34,906 bases of DNA from NCBI GenBank assembly GCA_001801685.1, contig MGYJ01000066.1, positions 24,102 through 59,007 of the forward strand, written 5' to 3'. A program made the translations under genes and the position numbers. Positions 7,737 through 16,312 of the stretch are shown here, piece by piece. This stretch comes from Gammaproteobacteria bacterium RIFCSPHIGHO2_12_FULL_63_22 (GTDB lineage: Bacteria; Pseudomonadota; Gammaproteobacteria; Xanthomonadales; Xanthomonadaceae). The notes beneath the pieces were generated by a model. The model did no database searches. It saw only the letters and a program-made list of their open reading frames with translations, and was not told where the DNA came from. The stretch's first letter is position 1. Every line of letters begins with the position of its first letter.

Positions 7737-7995
7737 GATGAGGTAGAAACATTTTGCCAGCGGTGAAGCGCCACAGCTGATCCAAGGGCGGTGTCCCGCG
7801 AGGGAACGCAGGGACGGGCGATCTGCGAAGGTTACCGGATGGGCCCAAAAGCCCGCATCGAGTCAATGCAACGTTCGCCTCTGTGAGACCCGATATTGCA
7901 CGACCAAGCTCCGGCTCGGCCAGTGCGGACAGATCCATGAAACCCTCATGGGATCAGCACCGTCTAAGCTCTGCAATTACAGATCCTGACCCGGT
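7737..7995 (+). other. non-coding tail of IS110-like element, structured
   Basis: 259 nt between the IS110-type stop and the left end of the next IS, with no credible gene. Small hairpins are visible: GTCCC...GGGAC between 7793 and 7816, and a bulged stem GATGGGC...GCCCGCATC at about 7838-7860. In IS110-family elements the non-coding ends carry the bridge RNA that chooses target and donor sites. This stretch may be the right end of the element, but its outer boundary cannot be set from the sequence. Confidence 0.4.
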
Positions 7996-8618
7996 CGTGT
8001 TGACACTCAGGATTCCTCTGAGGGTGGATTTGTGATTCAAGCTGCTGGCTGGATGGAGGTCAGCATGGATGGAACGACAGGAACTGAGCGACGCGCTTTG
8101 GTTGCGGATTGAGCCGCACCTTCCGGGCAAAGTGAGCGACCCTGGCCGCACGGGGCGCGACAACCGGCTGTTTGTCGGAGCGATCTGGTGGCTGGCGCGC
8201 TCGGCCGCTCCAAAGGCGGGCTGAGCACCAAGGTTCATGTTGCGACCGACGCGCTGGGCCTGCCTGTCCGCATTGCCCTGACCGGCGGAGAGCGCAATGA
8301 CATTACCCAGATCGAACCGCTGCTCGACGGTTTGAAGGCCCGCTTTGTCCTCGCTGATAAAGGGTATGATTGACAACGAGCAATGGACGCCATTGCCGCA
8401 ACCGGGGCGATCCCCGTCGTGCCGCGCCGCAAAACCGCAGCCACATGGCGCCCCTTTGACAAGGCTCTCTACAAAGAGCGCAATCTCATCGAACGCTTCT
8501 TCAACAAGATCAAACACTTCCGCCGTATCGCCGCTCGGTACGACAGACTCGCAAGAAACTATGTCAGCTTCCTCTTCCTCGTCGCCGCAATCAAATGGCT
8601 CAAGTGAATGTCAACACG
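7996..8618 (+). mobile_element. decayed IS5-like element with intact terminal inverted repeats
   Basis: The ends are a perfect 10-bp inverted repeat, CGTGTTGACA (7996-8005) and TGTCAACACG (8609-8618), with similarity continuing a few bases inward. Inside, the transposase is broken three ways. The N-terminal piece (8069-8224) starts MERQELSDALWLRIEPHLPG and stops after an internal deletion joins it, out of frame, to GRSKGGLSTKVHVATDALG. A TGA at 8371-8373 interrupts the frame just after LADKGYD. The C-terminal part (RRKTAATWRPFDKALYKERN, ERFFNKIKHFRRIAARYDRLA) then continues to 8607. No target duplication is obvious. The right end sits inside manC. Confidence 0.8.
8069..8607 (+). pseudogene. 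IS5-family transposase, internally deleted and interrupted
   Basis: Remnant of the DDE transposase of the element above. The segment normally between WWLAR and the GGLSTKVH motif, about a quarter of the protein and including the first catalytic Asp region, is missing, with a frame change at about 8195-8224. The in-frame TGA at 8371 gives a second lesion. The C-terminal catalytic block (FNKIKHFRRIAARYDR... FLVAAIKWLK) is well preserved. The element cannot make its own transposase but could be mobilised by a related copy, since its ends look intact. Confidence 0.8.
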
Positions 8619-8668
8619 GGCCAGAGGCGCGTGCCGGTGCCGCCTGAGAGGATGACGGCAATGATCAT
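8619..8668 (-). pseudogene. manC: manC remnant, first 17 codons of mannose-1-phosphate guanylyltransferase
   Basis: Directly after manA on the minus strand, the ATG at 8668 overlaps the manA stop as ATGA. It opens MIIAVILSGGTGTRLWP, which is the nucleotide-binding N-terminus of GDP-mannose pyrophosphorylases (consensus GGxGTRLWP). At 8618 the sequence passes straight into the terminal repeat of the IS5-like element and the coding match stops. The rest of manC is not found on the other side of the IS or anywhere in the window, so insertion was accompanied or followed by deletion. GDP-mannose, if made, needs another gene copy. Confidence 0.8.
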
Positions 8669-9474
8669 CGCACGGGCCAGCACAGCAGCGCGCGCGCACC
8701 GGGTTGCAGCGCGATCGTATCGGCACGGTCGGTCGCGACGCATTTTCCGAGCGTCACCGCCTCCCCCTCGATATCGCATCCGTCCGACAGAGGCACAAAG
8801 ATACAGTCTTCGGCCTCGCAAGGCAGAGGCGCTGTGGGATCGACTCCGGCCAGATGTAGCAGACGAAAATGGGGGCCGTCGACGAGCAGGCGGCCTTGGG
8901 TGGCATCGATGCGGCCGTCGCGCGGATCGGGGCGCGGCCGCATCTCGGCGACGGCGAGTCCCGCGTCTAGGTGCAATTCGCGCGGACGGCCATAGTCGTA
9001 GAGGCGGTAGGTGCAGTCGACATTCTGCTGCACCTCGACGACGATCAGTCCCGCGCCGATCGCGTGGATCGTGCCCGCGCGATTATAGACGAAATCGTCG
9101 GGATGAGCGACGCGCCAGTCGATCATGTCGACGATCGACCCGTCCAGCGCAGCGGTGCGGAGCGTTTCGGCCGTAGTCTCGGCACGCAGTCCGACACCCA
9201 GTTCGGCGTCGGGGCCTGCGTCGAGCACCAACCAGCATTCGTCCTTGCCGCGCGGGTAACCGGCCGCCTGCGCCGCATCGTCGCCGGGATGGACCTGGAT
9301 CGACAAACGTTCCGACGTAAAGAGGAATTTGATCATAATCGGCGCGTCGGGATTGTCCGGACGCGTGAACCATATTTCGCCGATGCGGCGCCCATCGAAG
9401 TCTCCGAAATCCAAGGGGATGTCTGTCCGGCCCCATGGCTTTTCGACGGCTATGGCTTCCAGGTGGCGCAACAT
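8665..9474 (-). CDS. manA: class I mannose-6-phosphate isomerase
   Basis: Converts fructose-6-phosphate and mannose-6-phosphate, the first step toward GDP-mannose. The protein has 269 residues from the ATG at 9474, the short bacterial class I form. Zinc ligands are visible: Q60 and H62 in SIQVHPGDD, E79 in KDECWLVLDA and H137 in NRAGTIHAIGAG. The N-terminus EKPWGR is typical. Its stop overlaps the start of the manC remnant, showing a former manA-manC operon. It is divergent from the EPS genes starting at 9647, with a 172-nt gap that should contain promoters for both sides. Confidence 0.9.
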   Translation of the reverse strand: MLRHLEAIAVEKPWGRTDIPLDFGDFDGRRIGEIWFTRPDNPDAPIMIKFLFTSERLSIQVHPGDDAAQAAGYPRGKDECWLVLDAGPDAELGVGLRAETTAETLRTAALDGSIVDMIDWRVAHPDDFVYNRAGTIHAIGAGLIVVEVQQNVDCTYRLYDYGRPRELHLDAGLAVAEMRPRPDPRDGRIDATQGRLLVDGPHFRLLHLAGVDPTAPLPCEAEDCIFVPLSDGCDIEGEAVTLGKCVATDRADTIALQPGARALLCWPVR

Positions 9475-9646
9475 GATTGGTTGAATGCGATGCGGAGTGG
9501 GGGGCGTCAAGATCGCGTGATGTCGTTCGGAGCGGTTTCTTGCGTCGAGTCGGGCCACTGTTGTATCTTCATGCATGCGGCGTTAGTGGGCGCATCGCGG
9601 ATACGGCGCCTAAGGCCTTGTTACACAGTTGGATCGATTTTTTGTG

Positions 9647-10435
9647 ATGTTTTGGAAGCGAAAGCGCAATCTTGCCCCGGCGGCGACGCGGTCCGGACAC
9701 AGAATTCCCGAGGGTGAGCGCGTCTATGCGATCGGCGACATCCATGGCCGCGATGATCTGTTCGCACGTCTGATCGAATTGATTCGTGCCGACAATGCAG
9801 AGCGTGGTCTGGCGCAGGTGACGCTTGTCCTGCTTGGCGACCTCGTCGATCGCGGACCCGAATCGGCGCAGGTGATCGAGCGCGCCATGCGACTGCACAA
9901 CGAGTTTCCCGACACGCGGCTGCTCATCGGAAATCACGAGGAATGTTTTCTCGGGGCGCTGACCGGCGATGTGCGAAAGCTGAAATATTTCATGCGTATC
10001 GGTGGCGAAGCGACCGTCCAGAGCTATTGGCCGCGGGGCGAGGATTTGGCCGAGGCGAGTTTTGAAGAAGTGGCCGAGCGGCTTCCGGAGCTGGTCCCTG
10101 CGGCCCATGTGGATTTTCTGAGCCGGGGCGAAGATGTCGTGGAGATCGGCGACTATGCGTTCGTTCACGCCGGCGTTCGTCCCGGCGTGCCGCTGGAGAG
10201 GCAGGCGTTGTCCGATCTGCGATGGATTCGCGACGAATTCCTCGATCATGTCGGCGACCACGGCAAGATGATCGTCCATGGGCACAGCATCACCGCCGAA
10301 CCCGACGAACAGTTGAACCGCATCGGCATCGACATAGGTGCGTTCCGGAGTGGTGCGCTTGCAGGGATCGGGCTTGAGGGGAGCGATCGCTGGTATATCG
10401 TCGCGCGCGAGGAATTGTTCGAAAACACGGCCTGA
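9647..10435 (+). CDS. PPP-family metallophosphatase (serine/threonine phosphatase type)
   Basis: A 262-residue cytoplasmic enzyme with all signature motifs of the PPP superfamily: GDIHG (30-34), GDLVDRG (64-70), GNHE (95-98), FVHAG and VHGHS. The set matches bacterial PrpA/PrpB-like and ApaH-like phosphatases. An ATG at 9647 is preferred to a TTG at 9629 and a GTG at 9644. It is the first gene of the plus-strand polysaccharide locus. The position suggests a link with EPS production, possibly removal of phosphates added by the Wzc kinase, but classic Wzc partners are low-molecular-weight or PHP-type phosphatases, so this is inference. Confidence 0.85.
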   Translation: MFWKRKRNLAPAATRSGHRIPEGERVYAIGDIHGRDDLFARLIELIRADNAERGLAQVTLVLLGDLVDRGPESAQVIERAMRLHNEFPDTRLLIGNHEECFLGALTGDVRKLKYFMRIGGEATVQSYWPRGEDLAEASFEEVAERLPELVPAAHVDFLSRGEDVVEIGDYAFVHAGVRPGVPLERQALSDLRWIRDEFLDHVGDHGKMIVHGHSITAEPDEQLNRIGIDIGAFRSGALAGIGLEGSDRWYIVAREELFENTA

Positions 10436-10585
10436 CAGGGCGGTGATCCGCTGCGCCTCGGCTGGTCCGCGCATCAGCACATCTGGCGACTTCTACTGCT
10501 TGTCACGCCCCGCACGACAGTCTAAGTCGCGGCAACCTGAAAACAGGGCAGTTTCCGCCCGCTGGGATATCCATCAAAAGACCGC

Positions 10586-12025
10586 ATGAGCAGACGTTGC
10601 CGATCCACTTCGACGCCCTGGCAGGATTTCAGGCGGGAGATACCCGCTTGGATTCCGCTCATGTTTCTGGTGTTCGTATTCCTCTTGGGGGGCGGTGCGC
10701 GTAGCGATATCGCGTCATTGCCTCTGCTGCGCGGTGGCGCCCTGCTATTCGCTTTCTGGGCGGCTTCGGGCATGACTGCCAGCGACTGGCAACGCATCCG
10801 CGCCCCGCTCGTCCTGCTGATCCTTCTTGCGATCTGGATCGCGGTCCAGTTGATTCCGCTTCCCGCGGACGTCTGGCATGGTCTCGCCGGCCGCGATGTC
10901 GTCGTTTCGATCGACCGGATCCTCGGGCAGGCAGACCTGTCTCGTCCGATGTCGCTGACACCATCGGAGACATGGAACAGTCTGTTCGCGATGACCGTGC
11001 CGATTGCGGCGCTGCTTCTTGCGGCCAGAACGCCGTCTGAAACCTATTCGCGTCTGCTGATGACGATCGTCGTTATCGCCTCCGTGAGCGGATTCCTGGG
11101 GCTTTTGCAGATTTCGTCAGGCGTCGGCAGCCCCTTCTATCTGTATCGCATCACCAATCCCGATTCGATCGTCGGGCTGTTCTCCAACCGCAATCACCAT
11201 GCCGTGTTCCTCGCTTGCGCGATCGTGGTCGCCGCCATGTTGCTTCGTGATGAACTGATGCGCCGGCAACAGCGGACGCTGGTACGCGGCGCGCTGGCCT
11301 TTGCCATGATCGCATTGGCCGCACTGACCGCAATGATCGGATCGCGTGCGGGCCTCGCGGCGGGGGCGATCGCCTTTGCGGTCGGTTATGCAATGGTTGT
11401 GCCTGCCTGGCGGTCGCGCGAGATAGTTGCCCGCGACAATCGCGGGCGCCGTTCGCGTTCGGCACCGCCGTCGCGTTATGGTCACCTGCTGATCTATCTG
11501 CCTCCGGTCGTTCTCGCGGCGCTGCTCGGCGCGGCGTTCTGGCTATCGGGCCGTGCGACCGGGTTGACGCGCGTCGTCGGCGAGGATGTCGCGGCTGACC
11601 TGCGCGTCCAGGCTTGGCCGACGGTCCAGCAAATGATCGAGACCCACTGGCTGTTCGGTGCGGGCTTCGGTTCCTTCCCCGACCTCTACAAGATGCTCGA
11701 ACCCGACCGTCTTCTCGATCCGACCTACTTCAATCACGCGCACAATGACTGGGTGGAAATCCTGATCACGGGCGGGTTGCCGTTCGCCCTGATCGTGCTG
11801 GCGGCGCTCATCTGGTTCGGCCGCGCCTTCATCCAGCGCGGAACACGGAACCTGGTCAAGGGGCATCGCGGCGATCTGCGTCTCCCTGTGCTGACCATCG
11901 TTCTGCTGTTCGCGGCGGCGAGCGCGGTCGATTACCCGCTGCGCGTGCCGTCGCTCCAGGCCATGACGATCATGCTGATCATCATGCTTTGTCGCCCCAT
12001 GCCGACCCGGTCGAGGCCGGATTAG
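10586..12025 (+). CDS. O-antigen ligase / Wzy_C family membrane protein
   Basis: A 479-residue integral membrane protein with about 10-12 hydrophobic segments, starting after a basic N-terminus (segment LMFLVFVFLLGGG). It has the features of the O-antigen ligase/polymerase superfamily: a GSRAG motif after a membrane segment, a large periplasmic loop, then GAGFGSFPD and FNHAHNDWVEILI, the conserved His-Asn-Asp block of Wzy_C proteins. It could ligate or polymerise undecaprenyl-linked repeat units in the periplasm. A second Wzy-like protein is encoded at 31793, so one probably acts as polymerase and the other as ligase or second polymerase; sequence alone does not decide which. Confidence 0.8.
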   Translation: MSRRCRSTSTPWQDFRREIPAWIPLMFLVFVFLLGGGARSDIASLPLLRGGALLFAFWAASGMTASDWQRIRAPLVLLILLAIWIAVQLIPLPADVWHGLAGRDVVVSIDRILGQADLSRPMSLTPSETWNSLFAMTVPIAALLLAARTPSETYSRLLMTIVVIASVSGFLGLLQISSGVGSPFYLYRITNPDSIVGLFSNRNHHAVFLACAIVVAAMLLRDELMRRQQRTLVRGALAFAMIALAALTAMIGSRAGLAAGAIAFAVGYAMVVPAWRSREIVARDNRGRRSRSAPPSRYGHLLIYLPPVVLAALLGAAFWLSGRATGLTRVVGEDVAADLRVQAWPTVQQMIETHWLFGAGFGSFPDLYKMLEPDRLLDPTYFNHAHNDWVEILITGGLPFALIVLAALIWFGRAFIQRGTRNLVKGHRGDLRLPVLTIVLLFAAASAVDYPLRVPSLQAMTIMLIIMLCRPMPTRSRPD

Positions 12026-12027
12026 GC

Positions 12028-12055
12028 TTGCGAGCGATTTCGTGACGTTTATAGC
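12028..12055 (+). promoter_or_regulatory. candidate sigma-70-type promoter for wza-wzc
   Basis: TTGCGA (12028-12033) and TATAGC (12050-12055) are 16 nt apart, in the 70-nt gap before wza and 40 nt before its ATG. By-eye match only. Confidence 0.3.
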
Positions 12056-12095
12056 GTGCAAACTCTTTTAAGCCGTGGGCCCAAGCAACGAAATC

Positions 12096-12830
12096 ATGAC
12101 TCTTTCATCTCCTATCATTCCTCTCGCATTGGTTGCTGCAGTCCTCACCGGATGCAGCGGTGGTCCCCCGCCGGTCGCCAGCACGCCGAATGCGCCGGTC
12201 ACGAAGATCGACCAGTTGCCCGTTCCGACGGCGCGCGATGTCGTTCGCTCGACGCGAACCGCGCTGATCGGCCCGTTCAATGAACTGCGTGTCGAGGTCT
12301 TCAACGTCCCCGAAATGCAGCAGGATATCCTTACCGATGGCGAGGGCAATTTCTCCTTTCCGCTGATCGGTAGCGTTCAGGCTGCCGGCAAGACGCCAGC
12401 CGAGGTTTCGAACGACATTCGCTCGCGTCTCTCGGGGCGCTTCGTGCGCGATCCCAAGGTCACCGTGAATTTCAAATCGTCGGTCAACCCGCTGGTCCAG
12501 CAGGCGATGTCGGTCACCGTCGACGGCGAGGTGAAGCGCTCGGGCTCCTATCCGATCGTCGGTCGCGTAACCCTGATGCGCGCCGTGGCATTGGCCGGCG
12601 GCACCACCGAATTCGCCAAGCTGCAGGACGTCGTCATCTTCCGCGAAGTCGATGGCAAGCGTTTCGTCGGCCTCTATAATCTGGAGGCAATCCGGCGCGG
12701 CAATTACGCGGATCCCGAAGTTTTCCCGAGCGACGTCGTTATCGTCGGGGATTCGGTCGAGCGGCGCCGTCTCAAGGATATATTCCAAGTGGTGCCGACG
12801 TTGCTCGCGCCTCTGTTCTACCAATTGTAA
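12096..12830 (+). CDS. Wza-type outer-membrane polysaccharide export lipoprotein
   Basis: A 244-residue outer-membrane polysaccharide export (OPX) protein. A lipoprotein signal peptide ends in the lipobox LTGC with Cys20; the mature part starts with a Pro/Ala-rich linker. A Poly_export domain follows (NELRVEVFNVPEM... DGEGNFSFPLIG), then a SLBB-type domain (VTVDGEVKRSGSYPIVGRVTLMRAVALAGG). It is shorter than Escherichia coli Wza (about 380 residues), having a single SLBB repeat. The ATG at 12096 gives a normal signal peptide; a GTG at 12075 would add seven residues. It is followed 17 nt later by the Wzc kinase, the usual periplasm-spanning partner. Confidence 0.92.
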   Translation: MTLSSPIIPLALVAAVLTGCSGGPPPVASTPNAPVTKIDQLPVPTARDVVRSTRTALIGPFNELRVEVFNVPEMQQDILTDGEGNFSFPLIGSVQAAGKTPAEVSNDIRSRLSGRFVRDPKVTVNFKSSVNPLVQQAMSVTVDGEVKRSGSYPIVGRVTLMRAVALAGGTTEFAKLQDVVIFREVDGKRFVGLYNLEAIRRGNYADPEVFPSDVVIVGDSVERRRLKDIFQVVPTLLAPLFYQL

Positions 12831-12847
12831 ATGAGAACGAATTCCCG

Positions 12848-15025
12848 ATGAATGATATCTCTAACGGCGGCACGATGCTGGTCCCGGTTGATGCGCCGAT
12901 GGGCTATTATGCCGATAGCGAACGCCCGTCGCTGCCGATGGTCGAACAGGTTTTGACGGCCGTGCTGAACCACAGGAACTCGGTTCTCGGTTCCTTGGTC
13001 GGCTGCCTGCTGCTCGGCTTGCTGGCGACTTTTCTTGCAACGCCGCAATATACATCGACCGCGCGTATCGAGATTCTGCCCGATTCCCCGGTGGCGACAT
13101 CGGTTGAGGGGCAGCGCGACCGCGCGCTGATCAACGAGCTTTCGTTCTACAACACCCAATATTCGCTGCTGAAGTCGCGTTCGCTGGCCGAGCGCGTGGT
13201 GCGAGCGGGCAACCTGACCGCGGACAAGGATTTCATCGCTGCGTTCAAACTCGACAACCCCGAAGCGGGCATGTCGAGCGCCGAGCGCGGCAATCTGGCC
13301 AACGAAGCCGCTGACGCTCTGCTGGACGAATTGTCGGTGTCGCCGCTGCGCACCTCGAGCTTGGTCGACATCAGTATTTCGACGCCATCGCCCCGGCTGT
13401 CGGCGAAAATTGCCGACCTGTGGGTTTCGCAGTTCCTGCAAGCGTCGATCGATCGCCGCTTCGCCGCAACATCCGACGCGCGCGAATATCTGGAAACGCG
13501 CCTTGGTACGTTGCGTCAGAATCTGGAATCGTCGGAGCGGGCGCTGATCAACTATGCCACCAAAAAGGGCATCGTGACGATCACGTCGCAGACGGACATC
13601 AATGGCAAGACCCAGTCGCAGACGCTGATTGCGTCCGATATCGCCCAGATCGGCAAGGCGCTGACCGAAGCGCGGCAACAGCGGATCGCGGCTGAGGCTG
13701 ACTTGTCGAACACGTTGACCGGCACTGCCCAGCTTAACGCTCAAACCATCGGCAACCTCCGTCAAAGGCGTGCCGAAGCAGAAGCCGAGTTGGCGCGCTT
13801 GCGCACGACTTTCGAGGACGATTATCCCGCCGTGGTTTCCGCTCGCGCGCTGGTTGCCACGCTCGACCGCAGCATCGTTGCGGAAACGTCGCGTTCCACG
13901 CAGGGTAACCAGCAAGCGTATAATGCTGCCGTCAAGCGCGAGCGCGAGTTGCAGTCGGCGCTTCAGAACCTGACCGTCAAATATAATACGCAGCAGCGTG
14001 AATCGATCCAGATGGCGATCCTTCAGCGCGAGGTGGATTCGAACCGCCAGCTTTATGAAGGGTTGTTGCAGCGGTACAAGGAAATCGGCGTCGCAGGGGT
14101 CGGCACCAACAACATCTCGGTCGTCGACCGTGCGAAGGTGCCCGACAAGCCGTCGAGCCCCAGCCTGATCTTCAACGTCGCACTGGCGCTGCTCGCCGGC
14201 ATCGGTCTTGCTGCCGCGATCATATTCATCCTCGAGAAGCTGGACAGCTCGATCCGCGATCCGCAGGATGTGACATTGCAGTTCGGTCTGCCGCTGCTCG
14301 GCACCATACCGGAAATTCTCGATCAGCCCGTGGCCGAAGCGGTCGTCGACAAAAAGTCGGTGATCTATGAAGCTTATTTCTCGTTGATGACCAACCTGAC
14401 CTTCCTGACGCCGCATGGCGCACCGCGGACGATCATGGTGACGTCGTCGCGGCCGAAGGAAGGCAAGAGCAACTCGTCGCTGTGTCTTGCGACGGTACTC
14501 GCCGCGACCGGCAAGACGGTCGTCATGGTGGATGCCGACGTTCGCAACCCGTCGTTGAACCGCTATCTCGACATCCCCAATGCTCGCGGTCTGAGCCACT
14601 ATCTGTCGGGCGACGATGATATCGACGGCATGATTTCGGTGTTGCCGACCTATGGCTTCTCGATCATAACGGCGGGCAAGACGCCGCCCAATGCGGCCGA
14701 ACTGCTCGGCAGTGATCGCCTCGACACCCTGATCGAAACGCTACTCAAGCGTTTCGATCATGTCTTGGTCGACTCGCCGCCGGTGCTCGGTCTTGCCGAC
14801 GCGCCGTTGATCGCGCGCCGTGTGGAAGGCGTGCTGTTCACGATCGAAGCCAATTCGACCAAAACCCGCACGATCGCGACCTCGCTTGCCCGTCTGCGGA
14901 TGTCGGGGGCGAAACTCTTCGGGGCGATCGTCACCAAGGTCGGTGCCAAGAACCAGGCCTATGGTTACGGCTATGGCTATGGATATGGCTTCAGCTACGG
15001 AGACTCCGACAAGGTCAAGAAATAG
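12848..15025 (+). CDS. Wzc-type co-polymerase and bacterial tyrosine kinase
   Basis: A 725-residue inner-membrane protein that controls chain length and export. An N-terminal Wzz domain has a first membrane helix (SVLGSLVGCLLLGLLATFLA); a long coiled-coil periplasmic region follows, then a GNVR-like segment and a second helix near 445 (FNVALALLAGIGLAAAIIFI). The cytoplasmic kinase carries Walker A SRPKEGKS (534-541), Walker A' VVMVDADVRNP and Walker B HVLVDSPP. The C-terminus has a tyrosine cluster with Tyr at 705, 707, 709, 711, 713 and 717, in a Gly-Tyr repeat, the expected autophosphorylation tail. Sensor and kinase are fused in one chain as in proteobacteria. The ATG is 17 nt after wza. 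Confidence 0.93.
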   Translation: MNDISNGGTMLVPVDAPMGYYADSERPSLPMVEQVLTAVLNHRNSVLGSLVGCLLLGLLATFLATPQYTSTARIEILPDSPVATSVEGQRDRALINELSFYNTQYSLLKSRSLAERVVRAGNLTADKDFIAAFKLDNPEAGMSSAERGNLANEAADALLDELSVSPLRTSSLVDISISTPSPRLSAKIADLWVSQFLQASIDRRFAATSDAREYLETRLGTLRQNLESSERALINYATKKGIVTITSQTDINGKTQSQTLIASDIAQIGKALTEARQQRIAAEADLSNTLTGTAQLNAQTIGNLRQRRAEAEAELARLRTTFEDDYPAVVSARALVATLDRSIVAETSRSTQGNQQAYNAAVKRERELQSALQNLTVKYNTQQRESIQMAILQREVDSNRQLYEGLLQRYKEIGVAGVGTNNISVVDRAKVPDKPSSPSLIFNVALALLAGIGLAAAIIFILEKLDSSIRDPQDVTLQFGLPLLGTIPEILDQPVAEAVVDKKSVIYEAYFSLMTNLTFLTPHGAPRTIMVTSSRPKEGKSNSSLCLATVLAATGKTVVMVDADVRNPSLNRYLDIPNARGLSHYLSGDDDIDGMISVLPTYGFSIITAGKTPPNAAELLGSDRLDTLIETLLKRFDHVLVDSPPVLGLADAPLIARRVEGVLFTIEANSTKTRTIATSLARLRMSGAKLFGAIVTKVGAKNQAYGYGYGYGYGFSYGDSDKVKK

Positions 15026-15058
15026 CGACCCCATTGGGCGTGAATGCAAGGCGCGAAG

Positions 15059-16303
15059 ATGAATGTTGTTCATATAGCGGGCTGGGTCGCAACGACTGCT
15101 TTGGCAGTGGCCGTCGGGCTGTCCAGCCACGTCATCGCCAACCAGTCGAAGAATCCGGTGGCGTCGATTGCGGCCGGCTTCGGACCGGAAGGAAGCGCCA
15201 AAGCGAATCTGGCGGTGACGACATATGCTGTACGCGTCGCGAAGGATCCCAAGGCAGCGGTCAAGCCGCTGGAGCGCGCTATGGCGCGCGAGACCTATCG
15301 CTCTGAACCGCTGTCCTCCGCTGCCGTCGGCATCATGGCTGCTGCGATGCGCAAGCCTGCCGACCGGCAGGTTCGTGAAGAGCTGCTCGATCTTGCCGGA
15401 CGCCTGTCGCGGCGCAATTCGCTGGTTGCGACACAGATATTGGAAGCATCTGCGCTGCGCGGCGACAATCGGACCTTTTTTGCCTGGCTATCGCGGTCCG
15501 CGCTGACGGACGACGAGCGGCGGACGCTTTATGTGGGCGCGATGGCCGACGCGACGGCGCGGGACGGTTCGGTCGAGGCGCTGACGCCGGTGATCGGTCC
15601 ATCGCCTCGGTGGGACGAGACCTATTGGGAAATGGTCGTTCGGCGCCCCACGAGCCTCGTCAACGCGGCTAAGGTCCGCATCGCCGTTGCCGGCAAACCT
15701 TGGCGCCAGACCGAAATCAAGTCGACCGACCGCAAGCTGGCCGTCAACCTAGCAGACAATGGCGAGTTCGAGATGGTGCGCCAGCTCGGCCTCGCGCTGG
15801 GGCAAGGGAGAGGAAAGCGCGACGCGAACCTGATCGTCAACGGTAATTTCGCAAGACAGCCGGAACTGCCCCCGCTCGACTGGAACCTGACCGCGCTCGG
15901 CAATCTTGGCGCCTCGATCGAAACCCGGGACAAGGGCCTGGTGATTTCGGCAATCGGGGGCGCACGAGGGATTGCTGCGCGTCAGCTTATCCGCTTGCCC
16001 GCTGGGCGCTATACGCTGGGATGGGTCCAATCGAGCAGCGCCCCCGTAAAGACCGATGCATTATTCGCGCGTATCCGTTGCGCGGACCCGGAGAGCGATC
16101 CGCTGGCCGCCGCTACCATTCCGCTGGTTACAGGAAAACGTAGCGCCGCGGTCGAGATGCCTTCGGACGGATGTATGTGGCGCTGGCTGTCGGTCGAAGT
16201 TGCGGTTCCGGACGATGCCGCCGGGGTTGACGCTTATTTGCGAGACCTGTCGCTGACTCCCGCTGCCGAAACCGTCGCGGAAATGCCGCCGCACCGACCG
16301 TAA
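15059..16303 (+). CDS. hypothetical exported or membrane-anchored EPS-locus protein
   Basis: A 414-residue protein with an N-terminal hydrophobic segment (WVATTALAVAVGLSSHVIA) that acts as signal peptide or anchor. Residues about 35-200 are alpha-helical with TPR-like spacing. The second half, from about NLIVNGNFARQPELPPLDWNL to the end, is beta-rich and looks like a carbohydrate-binding-type sandwich; it contains two Cys (RCADPES, DGCMWRW) that could form a disulfide in the periplasm. I do not know a named family with certainty. It sits between wzc and the epimerase, so a periplasmic role in polymer assembly or export is likely. The start at 15059 is the ATG nearest the hydrophobic segment. 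Confidence 0.65.
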   Translation: MNVVHIAGWVATTALAVAVGLSSHVIANQSKNPVASIAAGFGPEGSAKANLAVTTYAVRVAKDPKAAVKPLERAMARETYRSEPLSSAAVGIMAAAMRKPADRQVREELLDLAGRLSRRNSLVATQILEASALRGDNRTFFAWLSRSALTDDERRTLYVGAMADATARDGSVEALTPVIGPSPRWDETYWEMVVRRPTSLVNAAKVRIAVAGKPWRQTEIKSTDRKLAVNLADNGEFEMVRQLGLALGQGRGKRDANLIVNGNFARQPELPPLDWNLTALGNLGASIETRDKGLVISAIGGARGIAARQLIRLPAGRYTLGWVQSSSAPVKTDALFARIRCADPESDPLAAATIPLVTGKRSAAVEMPSDGCMWRWLSVEVAVPDDAAGVDAYLRDLSLTPAAETVAEMPPHRP

Positions 16304-16312
16304 ATAGGCGCG

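Noticed and set aside
12818-14599. 593-codon open frame on the minus strand
   Set aside because: It lies wholly opposite the well-supported wzc, has no domain text and is rich in Arg/His/Gln as GC-rich antisense frames are.
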